DNA of 64,000 nt from Flammeovirga sp. OC4 (GTDB lineage: Bacteria > Bacteroidota > Bacteroidia > Cytophagales > Flammeovirgaceae). Positions 20,585 through 29,743 of this stretch are shown here, piece by piece. Below the pieces are notes generated by a model. It was not told the DNA's origin and ran no database searches. It saw only the letters and a list, made by a program, of their open reading frames with translations. Every line of letters begins with the position of its first letter. The stretch's first letter is position 1. The stretch is from positions 62,001-126,000 of the forward strand of contig NZ_JTAM01000011.1 of assembly GCF_000812565.1 (NCBI RefSeq). Direction: 5' to 3'. The translations under genes and the position numbers were made by a program.

Positions 20585-21225
20585 TACACAAACTGCATTA
20601 CATTTCGACTGAAAAAAAAGACAAAAACCACCTTCAGCATATTCAAGAAGCGTGCGAAGCAGGTTGTCGATGGATTCAACTTAGAGCCAAAGATATCAGC
20701 ACTGAAGATTACATTGCTTTAGCTAAAAAAGCCAAAGTAATTACTAATCTTCATAATGCCATCCTTCTTATCAATGACCGACCAGACGTAGCTAAAGCAG
20801 TAAATGCGGATGGCGTACATGTGGGCAAAGAAGATATTTCTCCAGCAGAAGCAAGAGAAATTCTAGGAGAAGGAAAAGTTGTTGGAGGCACAGCCAATAC
20901 CATCGAAGACATTCAGCGTTTGTATGACTATGGTGTAGATTATATTGGATTAGGACCATTTCGTTTTACACAAACAAAAAAGAAACTGAGTCCGATCTTA
21001 GGTTTGGAAGGCTATCAATCGCTTTTAGACGAATGTAAAGAAAGAGGTATTGATACACCAATTATTGCAATTGGTGGTATTGAAGTGACAGATGTGGAAA
21101 ATATATTGAAAACAGGTGTTCACGGTATCGCTGTTTCAGGAGTCATTGCCAATGCAATCAACCCTGCCGGCGTAGTTACTGTAATGAATGATATTTTGAA
21201 TAGAACTTCAACTCCTGTTTTATAA
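20581..21225 (+). CDS. thiE: Thiamine phosphate synthase ThiE
   Basis: Joins HMP-PP and thiazole phosphate to give thiamine phosphate. The 214-residue TIM barrel has all catalytic motifs: WIQLRAKD (pyrophosphate and Mg binding), INDR, GVHVGKED, VGGTAN, GLGPFRFTQTKKKLSP and IAIGGI. Length is normal. It overlaps thiD by 4 bp. Compared with the TenI-like protein two genes upstream, this is the one with an intact active site. Confidence 0.96.
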   Translation: MIHKLHYISTEKKDKNHLQHIQEACEAGCRWIQLRAKDISTEDYIALAKKAKVITNLHNAILLINDRPDVAKAVNADGVHVGKEDISPAEAREILGEGKVVGGTANTIEDIQRLYDYGVDYIGLGPFRFTQTKKKLSPILGLEGYQSLLDECKERGIDTPIIAIGGIEVTDVENILKTGVHGIAVSGVIANAINPAGVVTVMNDILNRTSTPVL

Positions 21226-21285
21226 GTAGTTAAAGATTTTAATTGTTCAACTGCTTAATTATTATAGAATTAAAAAATTATCCTC

Positions 21286-22059
21286 ATGGATCAATTAAAA
21301 ATAGCTGATAAAACTTTCAATTCACGCCTTTTCACAGGTACAGGAAAGTTTATGTCAAATGATCTGATGGAGAAATCTTTGATTGCTTCAGGATCAGAAT
21401 TAGTCACTGTTGCTCTAAAAAGAGTAGACGTTGACAATCCTGATGATGATGTATTAAAGCACCTTCAACACGATCAGTTCAACTTATTACCAAATACTTC
21501 TGGCGCTAGAACGGCTAAAGAAGCTGTATTTGCAGCACAATTGGCAAGAGAAGCACTAGGAACCAACTGGGTAAAATTAGAGATTCACCCTGACCCCAAG
21601 TATTTAATGCCTGATCCGATTGAAACACTTCAAGCGGCAGAAGAATTAAAGAAATTAGGTTTTGTGGTATTGCCTTACATTCACGCAGATCCAGTTTTAT
21701 GTAAAAGATTGGAGGAAGTAGGATGTGACGCAGTAATGCCTTTAGGTGCTCCAATTGGAAGTAACAAAGGACTGAAAACATTGGATTTCTTAGAAATCAT
21801 CATTGAACAAAGTAACGTTCCTGTTGTTGTTGATGCAGGTATCGGTGCTCCTTCTCATGCAGCACATGCCATGGAATTAGGAGCTGATGCAGTTTTAGTT
21901 AACACTGCCATTGCTGTTGCCGGAGATCCTGTTGCAATGGGTAAAGCATTCGGTCAAGCAGTAGAAGCAGGTAGAGCGGCACACTTAGCTCAAGTTGCTC
22001 AACCAAGAGTAACTGCTGAAGCAAGTTCGCCATTAACAGGATTTTTGAACCAACTTTAA
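21286..22059 (+). CDS. thiG: Thiazole synthase ThiG
   Basis: Builds the thiazole phosphate ring from DXP, dehydroglycine (from ThiH) and ThiS-thiocarboxylate. The 257-residue TIM barrel shows [10 protein letters not shown] at the start, [16 protein letters not shown] with the Schiff-base lysine, [10 protein letters not shown] and [20 protein letters not shown]. Length matches the family. It lies 60 bp after thiE and about 100 bp before thiH; the second gap is a low-complexity purine/pyrimidine tract (22060-22155). Confidence 0.97.
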   Translation: MDQLKIADKTFNSRLFTGTGKFMSNDLMEKSLIASGSELVTVALKRVDVDNPDDDVLKHLQHDQFNLLPNTSGARTAKEAVFAAQLAREALGTNWVKLEIHPDPKYLMPDPIETLQAAEELKKLGFVVLPYIHADPVLCKRLEEVGCDAVMPLGAPIGSNKGLKTLDFLEIIIEQSNVPVVVDAGIGAPSHAAHAMELGADAVLVNTAIAVAGDPVAMGKAFGQAVEAGRAAHLAQVAQPRVTAEASSPLTGFLNQL

Positions 22060-22062
22060 TGT

Positions 22063-22155
22063 TGAGGTAAGAGGTAAGAAGTAAGAGGTAAGAGGTGGAG
22101 ATCAGATTTCTCTTTCCTTTTCCCTGTTTCTCTTCCCTGTTCCCTCTTCCATGAC
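22063..22155 (+). repeat. Low-complexity GAGGTAAGA tract between thiG and thiH
   Basis: Tandem GAGGTAAGA-like units (22064-22093) are followed by a CTCTTCCCTGTT-like pyrimidine tract. The complementary form of the same unit (CATACCTC) is translated as the N terminus of the TenI-like protein at about 19200-19233. Confidence 0.6.
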
Positions 22156-22157
22156 TT

Positions 22158-23264
22158 ATGTATCAAGATTTATTTTATCAACATAATTGGGATGAAGTAA
22201 AGGCAAGTATCTACGCCAAAACCGCTCATGATGTGGAGCGTGCTTTGGGAAAAGAGAAAAGAAATTTAGAAGATTTCAAAGCCTTAATTTCGCCTGCGGC
22301 TGCTCCTTATTTAGAGCAGATGGCACAATTAAGTCATCAGTTGACAAAGAAGAGATTTGGCAACACGATTCAGATGTACACGCCAATGTACCTTTCGAAT
22401 GAATGTCAAAACATCTGTACGTATTGTGGTTTTTCTTTAGACAATAAAGTAAGAAGAAGAACGCTTTCGGACGAAGAAATCATTCGCGAAGCGGAAGCTA
22501 TCCGAGCAATGGGTTTTGAGCACATTCTTTTGGTAACTGGCGAAGCTAACAGAACGGTGGGTGTCAAGTACATTAAGAATGCCATCAAACTGATGAAACC
22601 TTATTTTTCTCATATTTCAATGGAGGTACAGCCAATGGACCAAGATGAATATGAAGAGTTGATTGAGGCTGGTTTGAATACGGTTTTGGTATACCAAGAG
22701 ACTTACCATAAGGATGATTACAAAAAGCATCACCCGAAAGGAAAGAAATCGAACTTTGATTACAGAGTAGATACGCCTGACCGTTTGGGTAAAGCAGGTA
22801 TTCACAAAATTGGTGTAGGTGTATTGATTGGTTTAGAAGACTGGAGAACAGACTCATTCTTTACCGCTTTGCATTTAGACTACCTTGAGCGTACCTATTG
22901 GCAAACCAAATACTCAATTTCATTCCCTAGATTAAGACCTTTCTCAGGAGGTTTGGAACCTAAAGTGGAAATGAATGATAGAGAATTGGTACAGTTGATT
23001 TGTGCTTACCGTTTGTTCGATGAAGAAGTAGAACTTTCTTTATCTACAAGAGAACACCCTATCTTCAGAGACAATATCATCAAATTAGGTATTACTTCTG
23101 CTTCAGCAGGATCGAAGACAAACCCTGGTGGATATGTAGTGGAGCCTGAATCATTGGAGCAATTTGAAATCTCAGACGAGAGATCTGCTGAGGAGTTTGC
23201 AGAGATGGTGAAAAGCCAAGGTTATGAAGTTGTTTGGAAGGATTGGGATTTAGCACTTCAGTAG
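22158..23264 (+). CDS. thiH: 2-iminoacetate synthase ThiH
   Basis: Radical-SAM tyrosine lyase that makes dehydroglycine for ThiG. The 368-residue protein has the cluster motif CQNICTYCGF (CxxxCxxC), the MEVQPM strand, and the C-terminal BATS-like region with SFPRLRPF and SAGSKTNPGGY. Length fits. It is the last gene of the contiguous block; a 302-bp gap holding two REP palindromes separates it from thiF. Confidence 0.96.
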   Translation: MYQDLFYQHNWDEVKASIYAKTAHDVERALGKEKRNLEDFKALISPAAAPYLEQMAQLSHQLTKKRFGNTIQMYTPMYLSNECQNICTYCGFSLDNKVRRRTLSDEEIIREAEAIRAMGFEHILLVTGEANRTVGVKYIKNAIKLMKPYFSHISMEVQPMDQDEYEELIEAGLNTVLVYQETYHKDDYKKHHPKGKKSNFDYRVDTPDRLGKAGIHKIGVGVLIGLEDWRTDSFFTALHLDYLERTYWQTKYSISFPRLRPFSGGLEPKVEMNDRELVQLICAYRLFDEEVELSLSTREHPIFRDNIIKLGITSASAGSKTNPGGYVVEPESLEQFEISDERSAEEFAEMVKSQGYEVVWKDWDLALQ

Positions 23265-23294
23265 AAACGTTCTGACTAACGTACACAATTTTCA

Positions 23295-23442
23295 CAGAAA
23301 TCAGGAGATTTCTGATGATCATTAGGCACGGATGACGTTATCACTTAACATCCGCGCCAGTGGTTCTGCTTCTCTACCTAGCGCAAATGTTAAGCGACAG
23401 CGTCATTTGTGCTTGAAAGATCATAAGAAGTCTCTGACTTCT
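23295..23442. repeat. BIME: two head-to-head REP elements between thiH and thiF
   Basis: In order: a second-type hairpin (23295-23314, CAGAAATC/GATTTCTG), a minus-oriented REP (23325-23358), a 21-bp spacer, a plus-oriented REP (23380-23413, AGCGCAAATG with CATTTGTGCT) and its own second hairpin (23426-23442, AGAAGTC/GACTTCT). The unit is symmetrical. It occupies most of the 302-bp gap; no gene is seen there. Confidence 0.85.
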
Positions 23443-23566
23443 AGGTCAAATAATACACATGTTAGCTAAAAATGTGAATATCAAAGAGGTTTGATATATA
23501 AGGGATAGCCTGCTACGTTTAATACTATAGGAAAATCCCCAAAAATAAAGATTTAAGAACATAATT

Positions 23567-24643
23567 ATGTTGACGAAAGAAGAATACAAACGATACGACA
23601 GACATATCAGATTAAAGGAGATTGGAGCTGAAGGACAGGAAAAGTTGAAAAATGCTTCTGTCTTGGTGATTGGTGCAGGTGGATTAGGATGTCCGGTATT
23701 ACAATATCTTGCGGCAGCAGGAATAGGACATTTGATTATTGTTGATCATGATGTCGTTTCCGTTTCTAATCTTCAACGTCAAGTACTTTTCTCCACTTCT
23801 GATATTGGCAAACCCAAAGCAGAAGTGATCAAAGACCGCCTCATTGCAATGAACCCTGACTGCAATGTGGAGGTGATTTTAGAGCAGTTTTCAAAAGAAA
23901 ATGCTTTAGCTATCATCAAAAAAGCAGATGTGGTAGTAGATGGAACAGATAATTTTTCATCGAGATACCTTATCAATGATGCTTGTGTGATAGAAGACAA
24001 ACCCTTGGTTTCTGCCTCTATTCAGAGTTTTGATGGACAACTTTCGGTATTCAATTACAAAGGCGGTCCTACTTACCGCTGTATTTTCCCTAATCCTCCA
24101 TCTCAAGAAGAAGCTCCAAACTGTAATGAAATTGGAGTAGTCGGTTCGATGGTGGGTATTATGGGAACAATGCAAGCCACAGAAGTAATAAAGTTGATCA
24201 CAGGAGCAGGAAATGTATTAAGTGGACAACTTTTGTTGGTAAGTGGCTTAGATATGCAATTTCAGACGTTGAAGTTTAAGAAAAATCCAAAAGTTGCCAA
24301 CATATCAACATTAGGTGATTATAATTTTGATTTTTGTGCGATTCCAGATGATGAAATTGAGATTAGTTATGAACAAGTCGAAGAGATACTCACCGACAAT
24401 CTTGATAACTCGGTATTAATTGATGTCCGCGAAGAATACGAAAGAGATATTGATGATATTGGCGGAATCAATATTCCTTTAGCTGAATTGGAAGAAAGGA
24501 TAGATGAAATTCCGGAGGTGGATCATATCATTTTCTATTGTCAATCGGGTAAAAGAAGCAGAAAAGCGATTGAGGTGTATCAAACTACACTGAATAATAC
24601 TGCCCAACTTTTTAGTTTAAAAGGTGGGATGGAATTGCTCTAA
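23567..24643 (+). CDS. thiF: ThiF/MoeB-type adenylyltransferase with C-terminal rhodanese domain
   Basis: E1-like enzyme that adenylates the ThiS C terminus, with a rhodanese domain that can carry the sulfur. In 358 residues there is a Rossmann start (VLVIGAGGLGCPV), the Arg/Asp ATP motifs (SNLQRQVLF, DGTDNFSSRYLIND) and a C-terminal rhodanese domain with active Cys in FYCQSGKRS. The two CxxC zinc pairs of E. coli ThiF/MoeB are not seen: GPTYRC has a single Cys and KNPKVANIS replaces the second pair. It may serve molybdopterin or thiamine; the cluster position favours ThiS as partner. Confidence 0.88.
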   Translation: MLTKEEYKRYDRHIRLKEIGAEGQEKLKNASVLVIGAGGLGCPVLQYLAAAGIGHLIIVDHDVVSVSNLQRQVLFSTSDIGKPKAEVIKDRLIAMNPDCNVEVILEQFSKENALAIIKKADVVVDGTDNFSSRYLINDACVIEDKPLVSASIQSFDGQLSVFNYKGGPTYRCIFPNPPSQEEAPNCNEIGVVGSMVGIMGTMQATEVIKLITGAGNVLSGQLLLVSGLDMQFQTLKFKKNPKVANISTLGDYNFDFCAIPDDEIEISYEQVEEILTDNLDNSVLIDVREEYERDIDDIGGINIPLAELEERIDEIPEVDHIIFYCQSGKRSRKAIEVYQTTLNNTAQLFSLKGGMELL

Positions 24644-24741
24644 AAAGCACTTTTTTGTGCACCTAATATTAACAATAACATCAGTCAAAATAATATTTTC
24701 TGTTTAACGAAGATTAACCTTCCTTAGCTATTAAAAATTTT

Positions 24742-24749
24742 TATCTTTG
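24742..24749 (+). promoter_or_regulatory. -7 promoter box abutting the DPM-type gene
   Basis: TATCTTTG matches TAnnTTTG and ends 4 nt before the GTG start, so the transcript would be leaderless unless translation begins further in. Confidence 0.5.
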
Positions 24750-24753
24750 CGAA

Positions 24754-25488
24754 GTGAAAGAAAATCTAGTAATAACACCGACTTATAACGAGATTGAAAA
24801 CGTAGAATTGATCATACGTGCTGTAATGAATCTCGAAACTTCATTTGACATGCTGATTGTGGACGATGGATCACCCGATGGTACAGGTCAAAAAGTCAAA
24901 GAGCTAATCAAAGAATTTCCTAATCGTCTTTTTCTAGAAGAAAGAACGGAAAAAAATGGATTGGGAACGGCGTATATACATGGTTTCAAATGGGCATTAG
25001 AGAGAGATTATCAATTTATCTATGAAATGGATGCCGATTTTTCTCATAATCCAAATGATCTTGAAAAGCTGTATAAAGCATGCAAAGAAGATGGTTTTGA
25101 TATGTCTATTGGTTCTAGATACAAATCAGGTGTCAATGTAGTCAATTGGCCAATGGGTAGAGTATTGATGTCATATTTTGCCAGTAAATACGTTCAGTTT
25201 GTCACTGGCCTTCCCATCAACGATACTACGGCCGGCTTCAAATGTTATACTAATAAAGTGTTAAATACTATCCTTACAAAGGACACAATTCACTTTGTAG
25301 GATATGCTTTCCAAATTGAAATGAAGTTTAAAACGTGGATGTACGGTTACAAGATTAAAGAGGTACCCATTGTATTTACAGATAGAACAAGAGGTACTTC
25401 AAAAATGAGTACAAGCATTTTCAAAGAAGCATTTTTTGGTGTAATCACACTAAAAATCAGAAGCTACTTCAGAAAGTTTCAAGCATAA
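24754..25488 (+). CDS. Polyprenol monophosphomannose synthase-like glycosyltransferase (GT2)
   Basis: A 244-residue GT-A enzyme of the dolichol-phosphate mannose synthase (DPM1) type, which moves a sugar from a nucleotide donor to a polyprenyl phosphate carrier at the inner membrane. Motifs: VITPTYNEIENVELI, DDGSPDGTG, the DxD-like EMDADFSHNP, GSRY, and the C-terminal RTRGTSKMS typical of the family. It lacks the C-terminal membrane segments of GtrB/ArnC types. Start is GTG at 24754, directly after a promoter box. Confidence 0.9.
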   Translation: MKENLVITPTYNEIENVELIIRAVMNLETSFDMLIVDDGSPDGTGQKVKELIKEFPNRLFLEERTEKNGLGTAYIHGFKWALERDYQFIYEMDADFSHNPNDLEKLYKACKEDGFDMSIGSRYKSGVNVVNWPMGRVLMSYFASKYVQFVTGLPINDTTAGFKCYTNKVLNTILTKDTIHFVGYAFQIEMKFKTWMYGYKIKEVPIVFTDRTRGTSKMSTSIFKEAFFGVITLKIRSYFRKFQA

Positions 25489-25530
25489 ATTAGAATCATT
25501 GTATACCTTTTGAAAGGTTATTACATATAG

Positions 25531-25570
25531 AAAACTCCCACTAAAATAAATGTATTTCGGTGGGAGTTTT
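25531..25570. terminator. Bidirectional terminator
   Basis: AAAACTCCCAC (25531-25541) and GTGGGAGTTTT (25560-25570) form an 11-bp stem, extended by an inner AAATA/TATTT pairing. T-rich tails lie on both strands. It serves the DPM-type gene and the opposing glycosyltransferase operon. Confidence 0.85.
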
Positions 25571-25593
25571 TATTTGTCTAGAAAGACTCGATA

Positions 25594-26343
25594 TTATTTA
25601 TTCTTAAACTTGCCAATACCCAAAAACTTATAGATTTGAGCTTTGTATTTTCTCACGTGTTTGTCAAATTTATATTGAATAGCCAATCGTTGTTTCTCTT
25701 CTGGATTCATAGTACGTCTATGCCACCCTATATGATCAACAATCTGATAATCAGTCAATAAAGAAGTGAATCCTAATTTTGAGTAAGCAGCAGAAATTGT
25801 CTGTTCGATAGGTCTTTCATAAGAAGAGTAAGGAGCCACTTTTTTATAGTTTTCCAATTTTATCAGACTTGGAGAGAAAGATAACGGCTCTGCTTCGATG
25901 TGATAGTAACTCTTATTTTCAATCGTCACTTTTTTATTTTCATCGATAAGGCGCTCAACCTCTTCCTTATTTCTTAACCAAAGTGACAAATATTGAGGAT
26001 GATCCACTAAAACTTTGACAGACTTCTCTATAAATCCTTTTTCCAAAAAGATCCAATCGTCTTCCATATGGAAAACATAATCACTTTTTACCGTAGCGTA
26101 AGCCTTATCAATGCTATTGAGCTGACCTAGTCGCTTACCATTACAGATATATCTAAAGTAAGAGGGTTTATCTTCTAGTAATTTTTGAAGTTCCTTTTCT
26201 TTATTAGAGTCCTCAATAATGATGAATTCATCGATGGGATAAGTATTCATTTCAAGGAAACTATCTAAAGTCTCACTTAATAAATCCAGGCGTTCGCAAC
26301 TTGTTAAAACAACGCTGACGGATACTTTTTCTTTATTACTCAT
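25594..26343 (-). CDS. Family 2 glycosyltransferase
   Basis: A 249-residue soluble GT-A protein. It has the opening VVLTSCERLDLLSETLDSF, the nucleotide-sugar strand EFIIIEDSN and the metal-binding region YVFHMEDDWIF. The start is taken at ATG 26343 (MSNKEKVSV) rather than eight codons upstream, because this gives an 8-bp overlap with the preceding gene. It is the last gene of the exporter-GT2-GT2 operon. Donor and acceptor are unknown; context suggests lipopolysaccharide core or a surface glycan. Confidence 0.82.
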   Translation of the reverse strand: MSNKEKVSVSVVLTSCERLDLLSETLDSFLEMNTYPIDEFIIIEDSNKEKELQKLLEDKPSYFRYICNGKRLGQLNSIDKAYATVKSDYVFHMEDDWIFLEKGFIEKSVKVLVDHPQYLSLWLRNKEEVERLIDENKKVTIENKSYYHIEAEPLSFSPSLIKLENYKKVAPYSSYERPIEQTISAAYSKLGFTSLLTDYQIVDHIGWHRRTMNPEEKQRLAIQYKFDKHVRKYKAQIYKFLGIGKFKNK

Positions 26344-27874
26344 AATATTTCTGTATTCCGTTCTCACAAAATGCTAACTTATTGTCAATGGCACTTTGCA
26401 ACAACTCATCATTAACACCTAAATTTCCTCTTGATCTTTCTTCATGATAGATATGATAAGCAACAGCTCCAAATCTGAAATTAATCCTCTTAATTCCTGA
26501 ATTCAACATTCTTACTACAAACTCACTGTCTTCTCTACCCCAACCTTTAAAGTCTTCATTAAAGCCATTGATACGGTCGATATCTTCTTTCCAAAAGCCC
26601 ATATTACACCCTTTAGTACCAATATCTGTTTTCTTTCTTTTAGAGAATAGTGAGGATAAAAGAGGGCTATTAATAGCATTAAGGTGGTTTTTGATGCCTT
26701 TGCTAAAGAAGGACATGGAAGATTTATTTTCTTTTTTCAACGTTTCACTCGCCTCTTCACTGATCATTACTCTACTCCCTTGGTAATAGCGACCTTTCTT
26801 GACCTTAAGGATATAACTTTTAATAAAGTCTTTGCCAAGAATCATATCACCATCCACCATGATGATAAAATCTTTTGATGCTTTTGCAATGGCTTTATTT
26901 CTAATTTCAGCTAATCTAAAACCACTGTCTTCATGCCATACATGATGTATATTGAGTCTATCTCTGAAAGAATCGATCAGTTCTTTGGTCTCAGAAGTAG
27001 AACCGTCATCAGCAATGATCACTTCATCAGGAAGGACAGTTTGTGAGGCCACACTTTGAAGTACTAAATCTAACTCTTGTGTCTTATTATAAGTAGTGAT
27101 GACTAAAGAGTTAGACACACTTTTATTTCTTTCAAACAGCTTAAAATATTTATAGAAAACGCCCATTGTATTGGACATTGAAATCAAAATACCTCTCCAA
27201 CCATATAGAAAACCTCTCTTCAAGAAGTAATTATCCAAGAAAGAAACAAAGGTTTTGAATACAATCATCCATGGACCACTATTCTTTCTTCTATAATGTT
27301 GGTCTGCATAGAGATCTGAATAGTATTGAAGTTTTTGCAATAATTCAGAAGCATTATCAAATGCATCATGCAAAAGTTTACCTTTCAGGTTGACTACTTT
27401 TACGTTTTCTAGATTAATAGACTCATGTACCTGTACATCGTGATAACGGGTCGCAGTTCTATTAAATAGTCTTATGATTTTGTCATTATTCCAGTTACAG
27501 CCATTGACAATTTTACCTTTATAAGCATTTAGTCTATGAACTTTTCCTACTTGATTGTCTTGCAATTTCAGGTTCGAAAGTTCATCGATGAGCTGTTCTG
27601 TAGGATATTCATCACTGTCTATGGATAAAACCCAATCGTTTTTAGCATGTGATGCTGCTAAGTTTTTCAAAGGGCCAAAACCAATAAATTCAGAATGATG
27701 AATTTTTACATTGTCAAATTGTGCTGCTATCTCTAAAGTTTGATCCGTAGAGCCATTGTCAAGCAAAATAATTTCTTCAAATGCATCAAGACTTTTCAGA
27801 CACTTTTCTATCGTCGGCTCTGCATTTTTTACAATGATAGCAACAGTAATATTTTTAATTTTCTTATCTGTCAT
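26336..27874 (-). CDS. Bifunctional glycosyltransferase: two fused GT2 domains
   Basis: A 512-residue protein with two complete GT-A domains. Domain 1 (about 1-250) resembles WaaE/KdtX-type transferases (VAIIVKNAEPTIEKCLKSL, LLDNGSTDQT, WVLSIDSDEYP). Domain 2 (about 265-510) has LVITTYNKTQELDLVLQS, ADDGSTSETK, the DxD in MVDGDMILG, and a C-terminal FKGWGREDSEF motif as in galactosyl/chondroitin-synthase-type GT2 domains. The ATG at 27874 overlaps the ABC gene stop by 11 bp, so expression is coupled. It probably adds two sugars in sequence to one acceptor. Confidence 0.87.
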   Translation of the reverse strand: MTDKKIKNITVAIIVKNAEPTIEKCLKSLDAFEEIILLDNGSTDQTLEIAAQFDNVKIHHSEFIGFGPLKNLAASHAKNDWVLSIDSDEYPTEQLIDELSNLKLQDNQVGKVHRLNAYKGKIVNGCNWNNDKIIRLFNRTATRYHDVQVHESINLENVKVVNLKGKLLHDAFDNASELLQKLQYYSDLYADQHYRRKNSGPWMIVFKTFVSFLDNYFLKRGFLYGWRGILISMSNTMGVFYKYFKLFERNKSVSNSLVITTYNKTQELDLVLQSVASQTVLPDEVIIADDGSTSETKELIDSFRDRLNIHHVWHEDSGFRLAEIRNKAIAKASKDFIIMVDGDMILGKDFIKSYILKVKKGRYYQGSRVMISEEASETLKKENKSSMSFFSKGIKNHLNAINSPLLSSLFSKRKKTDIGTKGCNMGFWKEDIDRINGFNEDFKGWGREDSEFVVRMLNSGIKRINFRFGAVAYHIYHEERSRGNLGVNDELLQSAIDNKLAFCENGIQKYYE

Positions 27875-29705
27875 ACCCTTGCAGTTCTTGAAGCTTTCTA
27901 TATTCTCCTCCTTCTTTAGCAATCAACTCCTTGTGCGTTCCTTCTTCTACAATCTTACCTTTATTGATCACCACAATTTTATCCGCTTCCATAATGGTAC
28001 TCAATCTATGAGCAATCACTAAAGAAGTACGTCCTTTCATCAGGTGCTGAATGGCATCTTGTACCAACTTTTCAGATTCTGTATCTAAAGCAGAAGTTGC
28101 TTCATCCAAAATCAAAATATCTGGATTACTAACTACAGCTCTTGCAATACTCAATCGTTGTCTCTGACCACCTGAAAGACGAGATCCTCTATCACCAATG
28201 ACCGTTTGATAACCATCTTCCAATGCCATGATAAAGTCATGTGCATTCGCAATTTTTGCCGCTTTGATAACATCTTCCTCAGTGATAGCATCCATACCAA
28301 AAGCAATATTGCTATACACCGTATCATTGAAAAGTATAGACTCTTGCGTCACTACTCCCATATGTGAACGGAGTGAGGATAATGTATAATCTTTGATATT
28401 TAAGCCATCAATCTTTACAGCTCCTTTTTGAACATCATAAAAACGTGGAATGAAGTCGGCAATAGTCGATTTCCCTCCACCTGAGCCACCTACGAGGGCT
28501 ACTGTTTGTCCTTTTTCAATACTAAAGTTGATACCATGAATTACTTCTTTGTCTCCATAAGAAAAACGTACATCTTCTAACTCAATGTTTTTCTCAAATG
28601 ACTTCAACTCTTTAGCATTTTCTTTATTTACAATCTCAGGTTTTGTATCAATCAATTCAAAAATTCTCTCTGTAGCCGCTACACCTCTTTGAATACGGCT
28701 AATATTACCCGTCAAACTTTTTACTGGGTTCAGCACTTGAGTGAAAATACCTAAATAGGCTAAAAATTGACTGGCAGAAAGCGTAGGATCTTCTCCTAAA
28801 ACTAACACACCACCATAATACAACAATACGCCAATAAAGAATACCCCTAAAACTTCTGATGTTGGTGACGCTAATTCAATACGTCTTACCACTTTGAAGA
28901 AAGTATTGACATAATCATCATTGTGTTTCTTAAAAGCTTTGTTGACATAAGGTTCTGCATTGAATCCTTTGACAACACGCATCCCTACAATAGATTCATC
29001 TAAAACACCTAATAACTCACCATTTTTCTCTTGTAATGAATGTGTTTTCTTTCTTAAAGATTTAGAAATCAATGCAATCATTCCGCCTGAAATTGGTAAA
29101 ATCAGGAATACGAATAAAGTCATCTGGTAAGACAACATTATCAATGAAACGAAGAATATGATTAGGGCTACAGGATCTTTGATAAACGTAATCACAGAAG
29201 CCAAAGAGTTTTCGGTTTCTGTCATATCCGTTGTAGACCTTGCTATAATATCTGATTTTTTCTTATCTGTTAAGTAGCCAATATCCAGTGTCAATACTTT
29301 TTTAAACACTGATGTTCTTAGATGAGAAATTGTATTTACTCTAAAGTTTTCAGCGATCATTTTTTCTACATATCGCATGATGTTCGTTAGTAACGATGCA
29401 CCTACAGTCACTAAACAGATCATCATCAAAGCATATAGCTTTCCGTTTTTATTCATCAACAAGCCAAATTCTTGATAAAAATAATCTTTCAAGAATTCTA
29501 TTGAGCCATCAAAGTTTTTTAGCTCTAATAATACACCGCTTACTTTGAAGGATTCTTCACTTGTAAACAACATATCAAGTAAAGGAATTGCTAAACCAAA
29601 ATTTGCTAAACTAAAAACACTTACTAAAACAGTCACAAAAAAATAGGGAATTAAAAAACCGGAAAGGCTCCCTGCATATGTCAGCAATCGCTTGTACGTT
29701 TTCAT
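27864..29705 (-). CDS. MsbA-like ABC transporter (fused permease/ATPase)
   Basis: A 613-residue half-transporter of the lipid/peptide exporter family. Residues 1 to about 330 hold six membrane helices; the ATPase has Walker A GGSGGGKST, signature RLSGGQRQR, Walker B DILILDEATSALD with the catalytic Glu intact, and the H-loop AHRLS. A homodimer would therefore have two active sites. It heads an operon with two GT2 genes, which supports export of lipid A-core or a glycolipid. A TACATTTG box lies 39-46 nt upstream. Confidence 0.88.
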   Translation of the reverse strand: MKTYKRLLTYAGSLSGFLIPYFFVTVLVSVFSLANFGLAIPLLDMLFTSEESFKVSGVLLELKNFDGSIEFLKDYFYQEFGLLMNKNGKLYALMMICLVTVGASLLTNIMRYVEKMIAENFRVNTISHLRTSVFKKVLTLDIGYLTDKKKSDIIARSTTDMTETENSLASVITFIKDPVALIIFFVSLIMLSYQMTLFVFLILPISGGMIALISKSLRKKTHSLQEKNGELLGVLDESIVGMRVVKGFNAEPYVNKAFKKHNDDYVNTFFKVVRRIELASPTSEVLGVFFIGVLLYYGGVLVLGEDPTLSASQFLAYLGIFTQVLNPVKSLTGNISRIQRGVAATERIFELIDTKPEIVNKENAKELKSFEKNIELEDVRFSYGDKEVIHGINFSIEKGQTVALVGGSGGGKSTIADFIPRFYDVQKGAVKIDGLNIKDYTLSSLRSHMGVVTQESILFNDTVYSNIAFGMDAITEEDVIKAAKIANAHDFIMALEDGYQTVIGDRGSRLSGGQRQRLSIARAVVSNPDILILDEATSALDTESEKLVQDAIQHLMKGRTSLVIAHRLSTIMEADKIVVINKGKIVEEGTHKELIAKEGGEYRKLQELQGYDR

Positions 29706-29743
29706 GTATTTTTATTACAATCTTTTTCAATAATAATTTCACA

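Noticed and set aside
24644-24664. Hairpin GCAC-TTTTTT-GTGC after thiF as a terminator
   Set aside because: The stem is only four pairs with no T tract after it; too weak to list.
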